Source: Microbacterium oryzae
GTDB lineage: Bacteria; Actinomycetota; Actinomycetes; Actinomycetales; Microbacteriaceae
Direction: 5' to 3'
Assembly (NCBI RefSeq): GCF_030406385.1
Contig: NZ_JAUEPM010000002.1
Location: forward strand, 124,001 to 188,000
DNA: 64,000 nt
Part shown: positions 63,644 to 64,000 of the stretch, in pieces
How positions within the stretch are numbered: the stretch's first letter is position 1
How the letters are laid out: every line of letters starts with the position of its first letter
Made by a program: the position numbers and the translations under genes
Notes under the pieces: model-generated
Databases searched by the model: none
What the model saw: only the letters and a program-made list of their open reading frames with translations
What the model was told of the DNA's origin: nothing

Positions 63644-64000
63644 GTGAGCCAGCAGTTCGAAGCCCGCCGTGCCGAGTGGATCGCGCGGGAGGAGCTCGCC
63701 GAGCGGATGATCCCGCTGATCGGGCGCCTGTACCGCGAGCTGGGAGTGGTCACGTCCATCCACGGTCGCCGCCTGCTGAACATCTCGCCGGTCGAGATCC
63801 TGCGCACGCACCGCGACACCCGCGAGCACGGCGGCGACGCGCTGCGTCCGGAGAAGACCTTCGCCGTGCTCGAGGCGCTGGAAGCGCTCCGCCCCGGCCC
63901 CGCCTCGGTCGACGTCGCGCGTCTCGTCGCGCGGTTCGACGCCCGCGACGGCTCCTACGGCACGACGGGCCTCGTGGACTTCCTCCGCGAGGAGCTGGCC
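63644..64000 (+). CDS. Glyceraldehyde-3-phosphate dehydrogenase, N-terminal part
   Basis: The reading frame starts at a GTG at 63644, preceded by GAAGGAG, and runs off the window after 119 residues. The segment EELAERMIPLIGRLYRELGV, then VTSIHGRRLLNISPVEIL, then EKTFAVLEALEAL, is the N-terminal extension of the long actinobacterial GAPDH (about 480 residues), before the NAD-binding domain. It belongs to glycolysis/gluconeogenesis. The catalytic Cys lies outside the window. The 138-bp gap upstream has a weak AAGAA/TTCTT hairpin and no promoter I trust. Confidence 0.75.
   Translation, partial: MSQQFEARRAEWIAREELAERMIPLIGRLYRELGVVTSIHGRRLLNISPVEILRTHRDTREHGGDALRPEKTFAVLEALEALRPGPASVDVARLVARFDARDGSYGTTGLVDFLREELA

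Overview
The window is GC-rich, densely packed DNA with many 1-, 4- and 8-base gene overlaps, frequent GTG starts and a high share of LysR, IclR and MarR regulators. The gene set (actinobacterial DUF6421 and DUF6458 proteins, a DUF3516 helicase, the long actinobacterial GAPDH type) points to an actinobacterium of the Microbacteriaceae, most likely Microbacterium or a close relative. This assignment rests on protein types and composition only; no rRNA or tRNA gene was seen.

Left end (1-6.8 kb). The tail of a coupled operon (M20 peptidase, DUF1349 protein, zinc alcohol dehydrogenase, PfkB kinase) ends in a kinase gene broken by about five frameshifts. A scarred stretch with relics of a tyrosine recombinase and a MarR regulator follows. 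Next is a persulfide-response module: a CstR-like repressor, two perfect or near-perfect operators, thioredoxin flanked by two small paralogous Cys-rich proteins, a CstB-like persulfide dioxygenase/rhodanese, and a sulfite exporter gene cut off after about 72 codons at the junction with the next region.

Catabolic region (6.8-43.8 kb). The left half holds a leftward seven-gene operon (flavin monooxygenase, cupin, two VOC proteins, SDR, C-C hydrolase-like alpha/beta hydrolase, RidA), a divergent extradiol dioxygenase plus RpiB-like gene, an aldehyde dehydrogenase, an ABC importer coupled to two large cytoplasmic sulfatases with a decarboxylase-type amidohydrolase and a cyclase between and after them, an ABM monooxygenase plus FAH-fold hydrolase, several SDRs and a berberine-bridge-type oxidase. 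Seven promoters here, on both strands, carry a 13-bp palindromic motif (consensus GATRSSWSSYATC) whose first base lies exactly 48 bp (49 in one weak case) before a TANNNT -10 hexamer. This suggests one regulon for uptake, desulfation and ring opening of a sulfated aromatic compound whose identity I cannot read from the sequence. The right half has PobA with an IclR regulator and a full protocatechuate 4,5-cleavage operon (LigJ, LigK, LigI, a single-chain LigA-LigB fusion, LigC, an aldo/keto reductase and a cytosolic ModA-like protein) under its own LysR regulator. It would send 4-hydroxybenzoate or protocatechuate to pyruvate and oxaloacetate.

Right end (43.8-64 kb). This looks like core chromosome: a histidine phosphatase, small acidic proteins, a Ser/Thr kinase coupled to a repeat-rich lipoprotein, CorA, an amino acid permease, YigZ/IMPACT, MFS exporters, DUF6421, threonine aldolase, a DEAD/DEAH helicase, a triple tandem palindromic repeat, a MinD/ParA-type ATPase, a MarR-regulated Bcr/CflA exporter and the start of a GAPDH gene.
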